Of a DNA stretch of 64,000 bases, positions 24,811-36,903 are shown piece after piece. The position numbers and the translations under genes were made by a program. The stretch spans positions 5,943,320 through 6,007,319 of the forward strand of contig CM026424.1 of NCBI GenBank assembly GCA_014871385.1. Direction: 5' to 3'. The stretch is from Ceratodon purpureus (lineage: Eukaryota; Streptophyta; Bryopsida; Pseudoditrichales; Ditrichaceae). The notes beneath the pieces are model-generated. The model was not told where the DNA came from. It did no database searches and saw only the letters and a program-made list of their open reading frames with translations. Position 1 is the stretch's first letter; every line of letters begins with the position of its first letter.

Positions 24811-25165
24811 GGTATGCTTGTATTGATAATGACTCTTCTTTTTTTGGCTTAGTTTTGGGATGAATGCATGCATGTTTGATCCTTGTCACCTAAGCCGTAT
24901 ACGGTTGGTATGAAGATTTCTTTGCATGTATAAAAGAAAGGTAGAGAACATTGGGTTGAATTATGATCCAAGTCAGATTTTTGAAATTTAGTTATCAATG
25001 CATTGTCTTTATTTTGAATGAGGTGTAGATGTCATGCTTGCTAGAAAAGCCACTTTGGTTTTGACTTGGTATATATATGTTTAAGCCTTTTGAATTCAGA
25101 TGTATATACAATTGTTTTGTTATTATTAATTTATACACATTTGGAAAAGAAGATAAGAATGTTAA

Positions 25166-27236
25166 ACTCTTAAATGCCTACATTGATTTTAGACCAACAC
25201 CTCTTTGTGAAGCAAGCAATTTTTTCAATTTTGTGACATTCTTTGACAATTTCGACCGTAGGATCTTATAGCCAACTTTTTGAAATATTATTTTTCAAAA
25301 TTTGAGATGCATAAACCAAATCGATTACTAGATCTAAATGTTTGAAATTCAAGTACAAGTCCTTTCAATTCCTCAAAAAAATGCAATCTTATTTGCAATG
25401 AATTTTCAAAAAATATCCTCTACAGTTTGATTATGGAAAACTTCATATTCTATAAGAGAAATAACTTGAAAATATACAAAAAAAATTCCAAAAATGAAAC
25501 CTTGGTTTTCATCTCTAAAATACAAGTAAATTAGAAGAAGTTGTAGAATAAATGAAAAAACTAAATTGCTAATTAGGTCCACATAAAAGTAGATAATGTC
25601 AATTCCAATGGTAAAAATGATTTATCATGTAACCAAAATCATTTATAATTTTTATTTTCAAAAAATTGATAAAATTGAATCTAAAATAAGATGTTAATCT
25701 CCGAAGGCCTACGAGACCACATTGTGGTCGTAGCACTTCTAGGCAGGCTATTCTAAGGTCTCATAATTTTTTTATTTTTTAAAAAATTTACTACGCATAC
25801 CTTTCAAACAGTAGCTTTCAAATGGCACAGTTTTCAAAGCATTTGGAGTTACTATGGAAATATTATGAATTTTAGAAGAATATTCTCTAAATTCGGGCAG
25901 CCATTAACTAATTCAAATTACCATTTTTTGCCCAAGTTGCCCATCATTTACGAAGGCAGAATGTGATAAGAGTAAATTTCAAAGGTTAGGCACTTACAAA
26001 ACAATGGGTCCAATATTTTTTCATCCATGTACATTGATAATATTTTTCATCCAATAGATTTTTTCATCTAACTAATTGTTTCCAACTAAAGAGGTTGCTG
26101 AAATTTTCCATCCAAATGATAGTTATATCATCTATACTCTGTTTGCATCCAAATTTTTTTTTATCCATCTAAAATAATACATCTAATCTTCATCTTTATC
26201 CAAACTAAATGAGTTTCATCTAATATTTATGATGTGGTAGGGGTCCATCCACATGACCCCTTGTTATCAAACTGCCCTTCAAAATTAAAGAGAAATATAC
26301 AATCTACACTTCAAAACAATCTAGAAATTTGAGATATACTCTGATTACTTTGCAATGTTTTGTGGTTCTTTGTCTTATTGACATGAACATATCTACCACT
26401 GAGATTTCCAATTCAACATGTTTAAATTACCCTTTTCATAGTTTTAATTTTTAAGAATTTAAGGCATTTTCAGCACTCATTTTTTATAAAATCAAGGGTG
26501 TTTTCCCCTTCTCAAGCCTATATGGGGCTCAAACTTGGTGAGCATATATCTCACTTCCACACCTATAGGAATAGATAACCCTCTACAGATCAAATGTATT
26601 TACAATGTATACTTTTTTGGCATCAAAACTTAGCTATAGTGTGAGGGCTATGTCACATGTTTTTTTTGAAGTGAGTTCAAACCTTATAATCTCGCAATTT
26701 GTACAGTGGAATGAGTTCAAATTTGGTATACAGAATTTTAGACAAGGTAGATACAAGATCCTACAGTTACATATTTGATGTTTGATCACAAAAATCAGTA
26801 GGTTGCTACTAGTAGGGGTCTGTTTATTGCTGTTTTGGCTCCAAAAACACCAATGGCCTTTAGAGGTTGAAGTTATTTTTCATGAAAAGTTCAAGGAAGC
26901 CCCCATATAACATGATTTATTATATCTCTTACCTCACTTATTGGAATGGATTGAATCAAAACTTCATATGTAAATATGAATTACTACATGATAATGATAT
27001 TTTTTTACATAATTTTAAAAATATTTATAAACTAATTTATAGCTACATGCATTGAAATTTAAAACCTAAACCATTGAGAACATTTACATTACATACTTGA
27101 ATTTTATGAAACAAAGCTTGGTAACGAAGCAAAGACCTTTACATACAAAATCTCAAAAATCTATGAAATTCTGACACCATGGGAGCCTGATCAAAATAGC
27201 TTGCAACCACATTTTGGTTGCCTAAGCATTTAGAGA
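25166..27236. mobile_element. TTAA element D, interrupted by element E
   Basis: Flanked by TTAA at 25162-25165 and 27237-27240. The two outer parts (25166-25693 and 26871-27236) match the complement of the element at 56318-57240: left end CTCTTAAATGCC versus CCCCTAAATGCC, and right end CCACATTTTGGTTGCCTAAG versus the complement of the 56318 start. Motif 2 (ACCGTAGGATC) is at about 25255-25265 and motif 1 lies 84 bp further in. The element is split at an internal TTAA by element E. It is non-coding. Confidence 0.8.
25698..26866. mobile_element. TTAA element E, nested in element D, about 1.17 kb
   Basis: Flanked by TTAA at 25694-25697 and TTGA (a mutated copy) at 26867-26870. The ends are CTCCGAAGGCC and, on the complement, CTCTAAAGGCC. 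Motif 1 starts at 26673 and the motif 2 GATC is at 26757, 84 bp apart and 109 bp from the right end. Removing the insert restores the sequence found uninterrupted near 56680-56700 in the paralogous element, so the insertion is precise. Confidence 0.78.
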
Positions 27237-27387
27237 TTAATCTAATTTGTGATTCCATTTACAATTTGAATAAAATTGTAGAAGATGAATTGGCCTATGA
27301 AACAATTATTTATTTATGAAAGTACTTATTTAAGAGAAAAATAAATAACAACTTTGATGATGTCACTATGTGAAAGATGGTATAGTC

Positions 27388-27396
27388 ATATGTATA

Positions 27397-27457
<61 letters not shown>

Positions 27458-27458
27458 T
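27388..27458. repeat. (TA)n microsatellite with TGTATA interruptions
   Basis: About 70 bp of alternating TA with a few G substitutions. Confidence 0.95.
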
Positions 27459-27950
27459 AGATTTATTCAATAAAGACTATATTGGTCATCATTGAAGAAC
27501 TAAGACTTGACAAATGTTGGATTTATACATTAAAGACCATATGGGTGACAACCATTACTTGATACCGTAGTCTCTATTTGAATAAAGTATATATTTATAA
27601 AAAAATTTACATACTTAAACCATGCACTTTTTACTGTATAGCCATCATCTAGATAAAGACCAAAGACCATGGAACCATTGATGAGCAACCAACACTTAAC
27701 AAATGTTGGGTTTTCACACTAAAAAGTCAAGACTCTATGACCATAATTGAACATCAAATACTTGACAGCTGTTGGATTTGCATATTAAAGACAACATGGC
27801 CATCACTCAACAGCCATCACTTGACAACTTTTATTTAATTAAAATAGATATTCACACACTCGGAACCCTTAGTCCTTCACTTAACAATTATCTCATGCAT
27901 TAAGTAGATATGTACAAAAGCTTTACACACTTGAGACCATGTGGCCATCA
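27459..27950. repeat. decayed tandem repeat, units of roughly 60-75 bp
   Basis: Variants of ACTTGACAAATGTTGGATTT followed by a CATATTAAAGAC-type phrase and a GACCAT or GGCCATCA phrase recur about six times with many differences. Period and boundaries are blurred. It is non-coding. Confidence 0.5.
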
Positions 27951-29152
27951 CTTCAGCACAACTTGTAGTAATCTGCAACCATTACTCTAAGTAGAAATTT
28001 ACAAAATTGATCCAAATTATGACAAAATTTCGAAAATGACATGGCTAAAGGATGCGGTGAGAGATGCGGGTCCAAGATGTGGAATCCTAAAGTTGCATTG
28101 ATGATATATAAGATCATAATATACTGTAAACGCAAGTATCATCCTATAAGACAATATATGCCTAAAAAATCACTAAATTGGGTATCAAAATATAGATTTT
28201 AGCCACTGCAAAGGTCAAAGTATGTATTAAATTTTGAGGTCTATTTTAGAGCAAATTCAAAGTACGGAAAGAAAAATAAAGGATAACAAGGGTAGAGAAA
28301 AACAAATTGGTGATGTATGGTCAAAAATTTGATGAAAGATTTTCATTATAAAAGGCATTTAATAGTTGTTGACAATTTCTTGACTAATATTCTTTTATGC
28401 ACAAGTCCTATAGATGTGGGCATTCTTGCGACAATGATCGCAAGGGCAAATAGGACGGTCCTTCTACTTTATTTGACAAAAAAGGTTTAAAATGCAAAAC
28501 ATAAAAAGTTTGATTGAATTTCCACATCCATTCTAATTGCACAGTTTGTTGTTTGAGATGGAAGCATAAAATTTGATTTTTCTTTTATCTACCTAAGCTT
28601 TGCTAAAAGCCACAATTGAAATATTACTTTATTTATGGCCATTAAAAAATCAAGTAGAAAAGAAAATATCTCCAACCTCCATTCACCTTAAGTATACAAG
28701 AAAAATGAGGGGGGTTAGATGTAGTTGATCAGTTGAGAGGAGCTCAATCCATTATGTTAAAGAGCCATAAACATTAGTAAAATAGAACAAACATGATTGG
28801 AAACAAATATGTATAGTTTAAAATCTTTACCTGCTACAACAATCGCAATTCATAATGAGACACAAAAGGTCTACTTTCATGTTAAAATATATAACGATGA
28901 AGAATCAAAACATTCATCCAAATATGTAATGGATCCCATTGCTAATGGGATATTATGTTGGAACATTTTAGAATTTTGATGTCAAATTTTTATGTTCTTT
29001 TGAAGTTCTTTAAATTGGAAAAATAAACTTTAATATAATCACCGCTATTATAGAAAAACCAAGGTTTTCATATCACGGAACATCAAGGCTCTATTAACAC
29101 AGAACATTGAGGCTTAGATCAAGGACAATCAAGGCTTGACTACTAAAGGAGT
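27951..29152. other. no gene seen; AT-rich spacer
   Basis: There is no recognisable coding sequence or repeat. The ORF of 60 codons at 28797-28979 is unsupported. Confidence 0.4.
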
Positions 29153-29156
29153 TTAA

Positions 29157-30075
29157 TCCTAATTATCTTTAAAACCCAAAATGGGTTTTTGCAATTTTGG
29201 GCAGCCTAGATGGGGACGTTAAAAGTAATACTTTTTTTCAAGATTTTACTCGGTGCTCCCTTTACAGTAAGTTCTATGTAGTAAAAAAATTTGAAGCCAA
29301 ATTCCAATTTTAGAACCTTCATCTAGAAATTTTAGGTTTCGAGTCCAAAATGGGCAATCTAAAATTAGGTCTTTTAAAAAAAATGAAATATGTTCATAAC
29401 CAAATCACTATTCAAATTCCATAGTGACCCAAGTCAAAAAGTTTGTCAATTTTACAAGGGCAGACTCCAAAACTTACAAAGACAAGCTTCAAAGTTTTTA
29501 GTAATTTTTTAGTATTTCCTGTAAAAATTTGTCAAAATTCGAGATTTTTGAATTTTTCAAAATTTTTTTTCTTGAAAATCACAAATTTATAAAGGTACCT
29601 ACTCAGTGTTCACTTTTTTCTTAGCTTACATATTGTTTTAGTAATGCATGTTTTACTATTTTGTCAATTTTAAACCTTCTTACAGAAAATAATTTGCATG
29701 AAGGTCTAAAAAGCGTTTTGAGTTTCTAAATTTTTGCATGAGCATACCTAACCTAGTTTAGCCAGATGGAAAAAATATGACCAAAATGTTTGAGGTAACA
29801 ATCTTCAAGTCTTCCTTTGCATTGTGGAAGCAATGCCTCTCGAGCAATGCCCAAAAAAACTTCTGCACAAAATTTGAATGTTACAGTCTTAAAAACAACA
29901 ATCATCCAACGGTCGCTTTTTGGAACCAGAACTACAAATAGACTTAGATTCAAGATCTTACGGTTGAAAGTCTTTAAAAAGTTTTTAAAAACATTTTACA
30001 CTCTTGGAAGTCCATAGAGGTAAAAAATTGCAGTTTTGAGGCTTCAAGCTTCCAAAAACACAAGGAAGTTAGGGG
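29157..30075. mobile_element. TTAA element F, 919 bp
   Basis: Flanked by TTAA at 29153-29156 and 30076-30079. The left end is degenerate (TCCTAATTATC) but continues CCAAAATGGG...TTTTGGGCAGCCTA, as in element G. The right end is GTTAGGGG. Motif 1 starts near 29871 and the motif 2 GATC is at 29954, 83 bp apart (one base less than in most copies). It is non-coding; the ORF at 29817-30017 is a by-product of the conserved motifs. Confidence 0.82.
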
Positions 30076-30079
30076 TTAA

Positions 30080-31150
30080 ATGTACCTCTCTTAAAGATGT
30101 AGGAACTTATAACAAAATAATGAATCATATCATGTCATAGACACAGACAAAGACCTAATAAGGGAGAGTGCTCAAAACTAGAGCGGTACCAATAATGGAG
30201 CACTAGGCTTCTTCACCCAGAAGTACATAATAGCTTCTTCACTCAATAGTAATATGTACTCACGGCAAACATTATAGGTAGCAAATTATGGCACCATTTT
30301 AGAAACACCTATGAGACTGCCTTCAAAAATTCATATCAAATTGTAGAAAGTCCAAAAACGATGAATCCACTTTGATTATCCTTCCATTTACTTTCCCCAT
30401 GCATAAAAATTGCTTAAACTATTAATTTCACTGCATATTAGAAAATCTGAAATTTGAGCCATTATTGAGCACTCTCCTTTATGTGTTCACAATCTCAAGC
30501 GTGGATCACTACCCACATGTAGAGAAACTTACACAGACATCAAACTGAGATTTTCATTCACCTGTAAACATGTTGGAGCACAGCAAAAATCAAATCTCAA
30601 AACCCACAGTCTTTGATTTTTTGATTGATAAGATCAGGAGTGTTGGTAAGTTTCCCAATGACCTTCAAATGAATGTGAAGGGGACCTGCAATAAAATCTT
30701 ACAGGATATTAAAGGTTTGAAACCACACATGGTGAGAAGTAACCTTGACAGGTATTGCAAAGAGGGATGAATCTGGAACCTGCAACGAGGCAATATGACT
30801 CATCATATGATTGATGCATGTACTGTCCAGTGTGACTACATGACTCATCTTCTGTTTGATACATGTACGGTTTGTGAATGGCTAAAGACTGAGGCCCACT
30901 TTCACGTCACCGGAAAAAGCTGTAGGAGAGAGGCAGTGGATTGATTGTCCCACACCATCTCGAGTTATAAGAAAAGAATGCTTTGAGAGAGAGGATGGAG
31001 AGAGCCCAAATTCAAGAGCTCTTAGCGAGCTTCTATGATGAAGACTTTTTGCCACTTACGTTCATCTAGTACTCCTCATCTGTGAAGTATATTGTGGAGA
31101 AGATGCCTTTGACATCATTGTGAAGGTACAAGTGGCAATTACAACTGTAC
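30080..31150. other. no gene seen; spacer
   Basis: A 66-codon ORF at 30570-30770 has no recognisable homology. Two similar phrases with ATGACTCATC and GATACATGTAC-type sequence near 30798 and 30840 suggest a small local duplication. Confidence 0.4.
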
Positions 31151-31158
31151 GTATGAAC

Positions 31159-32300
31159 CATGGTTACCGGAGTCCAGAGAATATGCTGTAATTGTTCCAA
31201 GAATCTTTCATATACATACAAATTTTTTGTACTTCTAAAGTATTTTGAATATTCTAATGATGGTTATTAACCCCTAAAGGTTCTGGAAATCCAAAATGGC
31301 TCTCGGCTGTTTCGGGCAGCCTAAATGAAGGGTTTAAAAGTAATATTTTTGCCTAAGAATTTTACTAGATGCTCATTATACAGCAAGGTGTATGTAGTAA
31401 AAATTTCGACGCCAAATTTCACTTTTAGAACCTTCATCTAGGAATTTTAGGTTTCAAGTCCAAAACGGGCAATTTAAAATTAGGTTTTTTTAGAATTTTT
31501 TTTTTGGAAATGTGTTCATAACCGATTCACTACTCAAAATCCAAAGTGGCCTATGTCAAAAAGCTTACCAATTTTAGAAGGGCAGCCTCCAAATATCACA
31601 GAAACAACCTTCTCAGTTTTTGGTAATTTTACAATTTTTTCTTTCAAAATTTGTCAAAATTTGAGATTTAGGAATTTTTCAAATTTGTTTTTTCCAATAA
31701 TTCAAAAAATCATGGACATAACTTTTAACCGTTCACTTTTTTAAAAAACCAAAAGCATTTCATGTCATTTAGGTTTTACCATATTGTGGTTTTTGCACCT
31801 TCTTGTGGAAATTAATTTGCATGAAGGCCAAAAAACTGTAATGAGACTCTAAAATTTTGCATCGAGGTGCTCAACTTAGTTACCTACATGGAAAAAAATA
31901 TGAGCAAAATGTTTGAGGTAACAATAATCAAGTCTCCATTGGCACCATTTAGAGTATGCCTTTCCGCAAAGCCAAAAAAAAAAAAACAGTAAACTTTGAA
32001 CGTTATAATCTCAAAAATGGTAAAGATCCAACTGTTGAAATTTAACATGGTATTAGTGCAGGTAGTTAGGTTTAAGATCTTACGGTTGGATGTATCAAAA
32101 AGTTAAAAAATTAAAAATCATACTTCTACTTCTACAAGGTCGTCAAAAATCACAGTTTTTGGTTTTGGAGGTCCAAAAACGGCTTGAACCTTTAGGAGTT
32201 AACAAGTACGTAAATAATTTGTAAGTATGTATAAATCTAGCCAGAAGTACGTAGCCAAAATTTGCAAATATAGGAATATTCTTGTACTCCGGTAACCTTG
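31159..32300. mobile_element. hAT-like MITE split by TTAA element G
   Basis: The 15-bp TIR is CATGGTTACCGGAGT on the left (31159) and CAAGGTTACCGGAGT on the complement of the right end (ending 32300). It is flanked by near-identical 8-bp duplications GTATGAAC (31151-31158) and GTATGAAT (32301-32308). An 8-bp duplication with a TIR starting CA fits the hAT superfamily. Without the nested element it would be about 214 bp long and non-coding. Confidence 0.72.
31271..32198. mobile_element. TTAA element G, 928 bp, nested in the hAT-like MITE
   Basis: Flanked by TTAA at 31267-31270 and 32199-32202. The ends CCCCTAAAGGTTC and GAACCTTTAGGAG are near-perfect inverted repeats. TTTCGGGCAGCCTAAATG lies about 45 bp from the left end. 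Motif 1 starts at 31992 and the motif 2 GATC at 32076, 84 bp apart and 122 bp from the right end. Same family as elements A and F. It is non-coding. Confidence 0.9.
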
Positions 32301-32644
32301 GTATGAATCCATTATAGTCAACATGTATAATATCTTGTAAACTTCTATTTAGGAGGTAAATAAACCGTCAATATGGAACTATAATTTTTAGCACATGCAT
32401 CTAGTTGAAATATAGTTCACTTATTTCTATTTCTACTTATACATTGTTGTTTTGGGATCATAGTACTTTAAATTGAATGGTCTAATAATATCAGTTATCA
32501 ATTCTTTTGGTTTAAAAATGAGCCTTTGAAAATACACACAAAATTCAATACAACTTTAAAAACTTAAGTTCATATTTTGAATTATATTCTCCAAGATTCT
32601 CCCACCCTTGATTGTTTTTTAAATAACTGTCATTGAACTCTTAA

Positions 32645-33502
32645 CCCCTAAGGTTCTAAGGGTATTTTTCATCAAAACTGCCTCAAAACAACCCCTCTTC
32701 AAAGCACGGTGGATTTTCAAACTTGGGATCTTAATTAGTACATCTAACCTTAAGATCTTGTAGCTAACTTATATTTCTACATGTCCACCAAATCTCACAC
32801 ACTCATTCCTCACCAATTGCAAGATCGTAACATTCAAAGTTGAAAAACAAGTTTTTTTTCCCTGCGCAAAAAGGGGATAGCAGAGTTTTGAAGGCCCAAC
32901 AAACCATTTTTTAAAGTAAATATGGAATGGATCTCTCCATATTCTTGTTCCTAAGTGAGTTAGGTACATGTCCAAACAATACCATATTCAAAAAAGTTGT
33001 GGAAGGTTGCCAAAAAAATCATTTTCTGCTGCGGGTATACTGAAATTCACAAACAAAGGCCGTTTTTTGACAATAAAAATAGCATATGAAAAAAAATTGG
33101 ATTAGAAATCCAAACGGTGGGAACATGCTCTACTGCCTTTTCTATATGTAGAAATTTTTATTTTTGAAAAATATCAAAATCTCAATTTTTGGTGGAATTT
33201 CAAAGTTTTTCTTTTGGGCAGATTTTGGTAATTTTCGGCAGTTTTGGGCAGTTTTGGGCAGAATTTGTTGCATTCACTGTCATTCTCATTGGCTAATTGA
33301 CTGCCCTTGGAGGAGCTTTTGTGGTTCAGAGGTGAATAACTTTTCACTCCCACATCGGGATTGAGAATAAAAAATACCGACACGAAGCTCTCACCAAGGC
33401 CTACTTTCATTAAATTTTTCATAAAATCTGAGTTCAAATTGCATTCGTAGGTACATGCCCAAACTCCAAAAAAGCCCCACTTTGCCAAATTGTCCTTTAG
33501 GG
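32645..33502. mobile_element. TTAA element H, 858 bp
   Basis: Flanked by TTAA at 32641-32644 and 33503-33506. The left end is CCCCTAAGGTTC and the right end CCTTTAGG. The motif pair is at the left end, read on the minus strand: motif 2 ends at 32757 and motif 1 at 32841, 84 bp apart. A run of GGGCAG motifs lies at 33217-33262. Closely related to element N. It is non-coding; the minus-strand ORF at 32769-32975 is shared with N but has no recognisable function. Confidence 0.88.
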
Positions 33503-33506
33503 TTAA

Positions 33507-34682
33507 AGGATCCTATCCTCCTTTAGATTTGCACCAGATTTCTCTAATTCTAAAAACTCATTATAAAATATAAGTAAACAAAAAAATCCTATGTTGATGT
33601 TGAGATTGAAGTTGTAGGTCATGAAATTTAGATTACATCTCTATGGTTGTTTCTATAGTTACTATAAGCAATGTATTTTTTTGTTATTTTTGAAAACTAG
33701 AAGTCAAAATATTTTTTAGATTTAACAACAAAAAGAATCAACAATCTATTAATGTAATGGATTGAAATGTGACACTTTGATAGTTGTGATTTTTTTACAT
33801 TTCACAAATGTCTATTTTTATGAATATTTTTTTAAGAGCGTATTTGGAGATCAAATTTTCGGATTTTTTCATAAAACACTTGAACATAAAAATGAAGTAT
33901 AAAAAATTCACTTACCATTCCATGTATACAAAGTCAATTAACTATATAAAAACTATTACTTTTTGGAGATCGGATGAATGCCATCTAGAAAATATATGCC
34001 ACTTCCTTGTTGTCAAGCGTTGAAATTTTGGATAGCCGCATAAGGTTGGATTACCTAAAAGCGGCCCTTACCCAAAAGCGCTTTGTCCTAATTCTCTTGA
34101 TTGTGAAAGGACAGATGTACCTCATTTGTATATATCGCAAATAGGCGAAAACTTACTTAGCAGGTTGGAATTTTGTATAAAATTCAGAAATGCGAATTAC
34201 ATGTTGCAAATTTTTTCAATCCTAGTGAAAACCTATTTCAAATGTGATCATATTTTTGTTTTGAATTTAATACTACTAAAAATAGGTCATGTCGCTTAAG
34301 TTGGTGCTTTTAGGATAGTCAACCTTAGTAGAGGTTAACCAGCCGAAAGGCTTTGTCGAAATTTTGCGACACTGGCATCGTACAAGGTTAACCAGCACAA
34401 GAAGGGTCCAGAAGTAGTGCTACCTTAGTCTGAAGTGGGTCTGATCTAGAAAGTGCAGCCTCCTGATGAAGAGCAGCTTTGGCCAAGGAAAGAAGGTCAG
34501 GCTGCCAGCAAACCAATAGTGACGTCCTCGTCTAACATAATAATAATTAAAAAAAAGGTAGGTCATGAGACCTACATTTTCCGAAATGGTCATTTGATAT
34601 CATTCCTGTCAGTATCTGATTTGTAAATTGATGTTCATCTTTGGCTTTTTGGCATTTGAAGGTGCTGTGGAAGGGCCCTGGG
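33507..34682. other. no gene seen; spacer
   Basis: AT-rich to about 34010, then more mixed sequence with a repeated GGTTAACCAGC (near 34335 and 34386). No coding sequence is recognised. Confidence 0.4.
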
Positions 34683-34686
34683 TTAA

Positions 34687-35514
34687 CCCCTAATTGACCA
34701 AAGTCCTAGAATGTGCGTTTTTGAAATTTGGGCAGGTTCCTAAAAATTCAAATTTACTTGAAATTTTTGAATTTTTTGGTGGAAAAAAGTTTTTTCAAGA
34801 GGTTTATGGGGATATTTTATTTTTATTTTTTTGGGATGAAGTGAGCAAAAGTTATGCTCCTCTAAGCATAAAACGCCCTTCCACGGGCAGGCTCTCAGCC
34901 ACTGTGAATGCAGCAATTTCTGCCCTAAATTTCCCAAAACTGCCCAAATCTTCTTAACGACCCAACTTTGAAATTCCACTAAAAATCGAGATTTCAGTTT
35001 TTTTCAAAAATAAATTTTTTTGTATGTAGAAGAGGCACTTGAGCATGTTTCCACCCTTTAGATTTTCAATCCAAGAATTTTTCATATGCTATTTTTATTG
35101 TAAAAAACGGCCTTTGTATGTGAATTTCAGCATACCCCCTTGTGGAAATTGATGATTTTCTCAAGGTTCTACACCTTGCATGGGTATGAGATTTTGTGGA
35201 CATGTACCTAACTCACCTAGGAAAAGAGGCGCCATCCAAATCTACTCAAAAAATGGTTTTTTTGGACCCCAAAATACTGCTGTCCTCTTTTTGCAGGGTA
35301 AAAAAACTTTTTTTTCAACTTTGAATGTTATGATCTCTCAAATGGTAAGAAATGAGAGTGTGAGATTTGACAGGCACATAGATGTAGAAGTTAGATACAA
35401 GATCTTACGGTTGGAAATACCAAAATTGGTTTTAATTTTGCACTATCTAGCTTGCTTTCAAAAGGGACTATTTGGTGGCAGTTTTGAGCAAAAACACCCT
35501 TGGCCATTTAGGGG
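34687..35514. mobile_element. TTAA element I, 828 bp
   Basis: Flanked by TTAA at 34683-34686 and 35515-35518. The ends are CCCCTAATTG and CATTTAGGGG. Motif 1 (AACTTTGAATGTTATGATCT) starts at 35317 and motif 2 (GATCTTACGGTT) at 35401, 84 bp apart and 113 bp from the right end. ACTGCCCAAATC lies near 34940. A plus-strand ORF at 35180-35518 crosses the motif region and overlaps in meaning with ORFs in H and N, but shows no known domain. Confidence 0.88.
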
Positions 35515-35602
35515 TTAAGAAGCTAACATAGTGGTAAATACTGTAGCATCACTAAATTCTTTAACGTCAAATGATAAGTTTGTCGACCCTCTATACTTTT
35601 CA

Positions 35603-35690
35603 CATCAAGGGCATGCGGTCAACCTACAGTTTCCGCATCAAGGGCATGCGGTCAACCTACAGTTTCCGCATCAAGGCATGTGGTCAACTT
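35603..35690. repeat. 33-bp tandem repeat, about 2.6 copies
   Basis: Units starting CATCAAGGGCATGCGGTCAA at 35603 and 35636 are identical. A third, at 35669, lacks one G and diverges after GGTCAA. Confidence 0.92.
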
Positions 35691-35699
35691 TTATTATCT

Positions 35700-36257
35700 T
35701 GACATTTGTTTAGATGACATCAAGGTAATGCTTATAGACATTCTCCTTAGCTTCATCTCAAGTGTGTTATAAAGACACTAACTCAAGGCCATTTGAATAT
35801 GTAAAGTATGGAGGGGTTGCCAATTTGATGTCATTAAGTTTTAGTGATGAGAATATCTTCTGAAAATTTGTTAATTCTATGACATGTCCAACTCTTTACA
35901 TCCATCAAATTTTCATGATATTTTTCTTCTCATTGAGAGTACAATTTCATTGGGAAGACCAATTTGGAAAATCAACCATTCCTTCACTAACACCTTTCGG
36001 ATACCAGAATGTTCATGTGGAATGGCCTATACATGAGAATTTTTAGAGGGATAATACTATTCCCATAGTCTGCATATTTTTGAAGCAAACAAAGCCACCT
36101 GTCCCTCTACTGAGCCTATGTTCTTTTTCTATTTTACCGTGGTACTTGGTTAGAGTATGATAGTCTAGCAATGTTTTCTGCTATTGGGATTTGAGTCATT
36201 GCCTAGTATTGTAACACACATTCTTGTATTTTAGGGTCATGAATTCACAGTAAACTG
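35700..36257. other. no gene seen; spacer
   Basis: Mixed AT-rich sequence without recognisable ORFs or repeats. Confidence 0.4.
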
Positions 36258-36903
36258 GGGGGCGGTTTACATTACAGACCAAGAGCCATGACCGAACTTA
36301 GAGAAATCCAAAGGAAAATGGGTTAATTCTATGGTCATGATTCAAAAAAAATTAATTTTTACAGCGTGGGCCTTTCAGTAAGTGTAAATTGAACTTAGAC
36401 ATGGAGGAATGACTATGTCTCACCCTCCATGGAAAAACCAACCTGGTTTAAAATAGAAATTTGGGACCTTATCATCAAAATTGTAGTCTACTCGTAAAAT
36501 TGAATTTATGAATGATTAAGCAAAAAAAATTCAAATTTCTATTTTTAATCAGTTTGGTTTTTCCATGGAGGGTGAGATGTACTAAAAGGTGAGTATGTTG
36601 GTTTTTAAATGATTGTTTATCAATGGAAGTTGTAGAACACTAACCTCCCATAAATAAAAATAAAAAAAGAAAAAGTATTGAAATAGCATTTATTGCCTCT
36701 CTCACCACAAAATTCGGTGGACCCTTCAACATTATCCACTAGGTTTGTTTTTAGGCCTTTTGAGGACCTCAATTCCTATGGTCATTTTCTTCTATTTATA
36801 GTAATGTAAACCTAAGTTATCCCGAGACGAGTTGATGGAGCCAATCTTAGATTTTACAGCTCCATGGGACAAGTTCTTGGTCTGTAGTGTAAACCACCCT
36901 TCA
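36258..36903. mobile_element. TIR element about 645 bp, unclassified
   Basis: The left end GGGGGCGGTTTACATTACAG with the following ACCAAGA is matched on the complement of the right end by GGGTGGTTTACACTACAGAC and then CAAGA. TIRs are about 25 bp with few mismatches. The target duplication is unclear, so the superfamily is open. It encloses the foldback element at 36418-36579. No ORF of note. Confidence 0.6.
36418..36579. mobile_element. foldback MITE about 160 bp
   Basis: TCTCACCCTCCATGGAAAAA on the left matches the complement of the right end exactly over this stretch. Pairing continues through CCAACCTGGTTTAAAATAGA versus CCAAACTGATTAAAAATAGA. The arms are about 55 bp with an AT-rich centre. 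Confidence 0.78.

Noticed and set aside
31271..31278. CCCTAAA in the element ends looks like the plant telomere repeat
   Set aside because: It is always single, sits at element ends next to TTAA and is mirrored at the other end. No tandem CCCTAAA array exists in the window.
35180..35518. ORF over the motif pair in element I, with similar ORFs in H and N, as a conserved small protein
   Set aside because: The 84-bp spacing preserves frame, but the same frame has stops in other families such as L, and the spacing is 83 in F and K, so DNA-level constraint explains it better.
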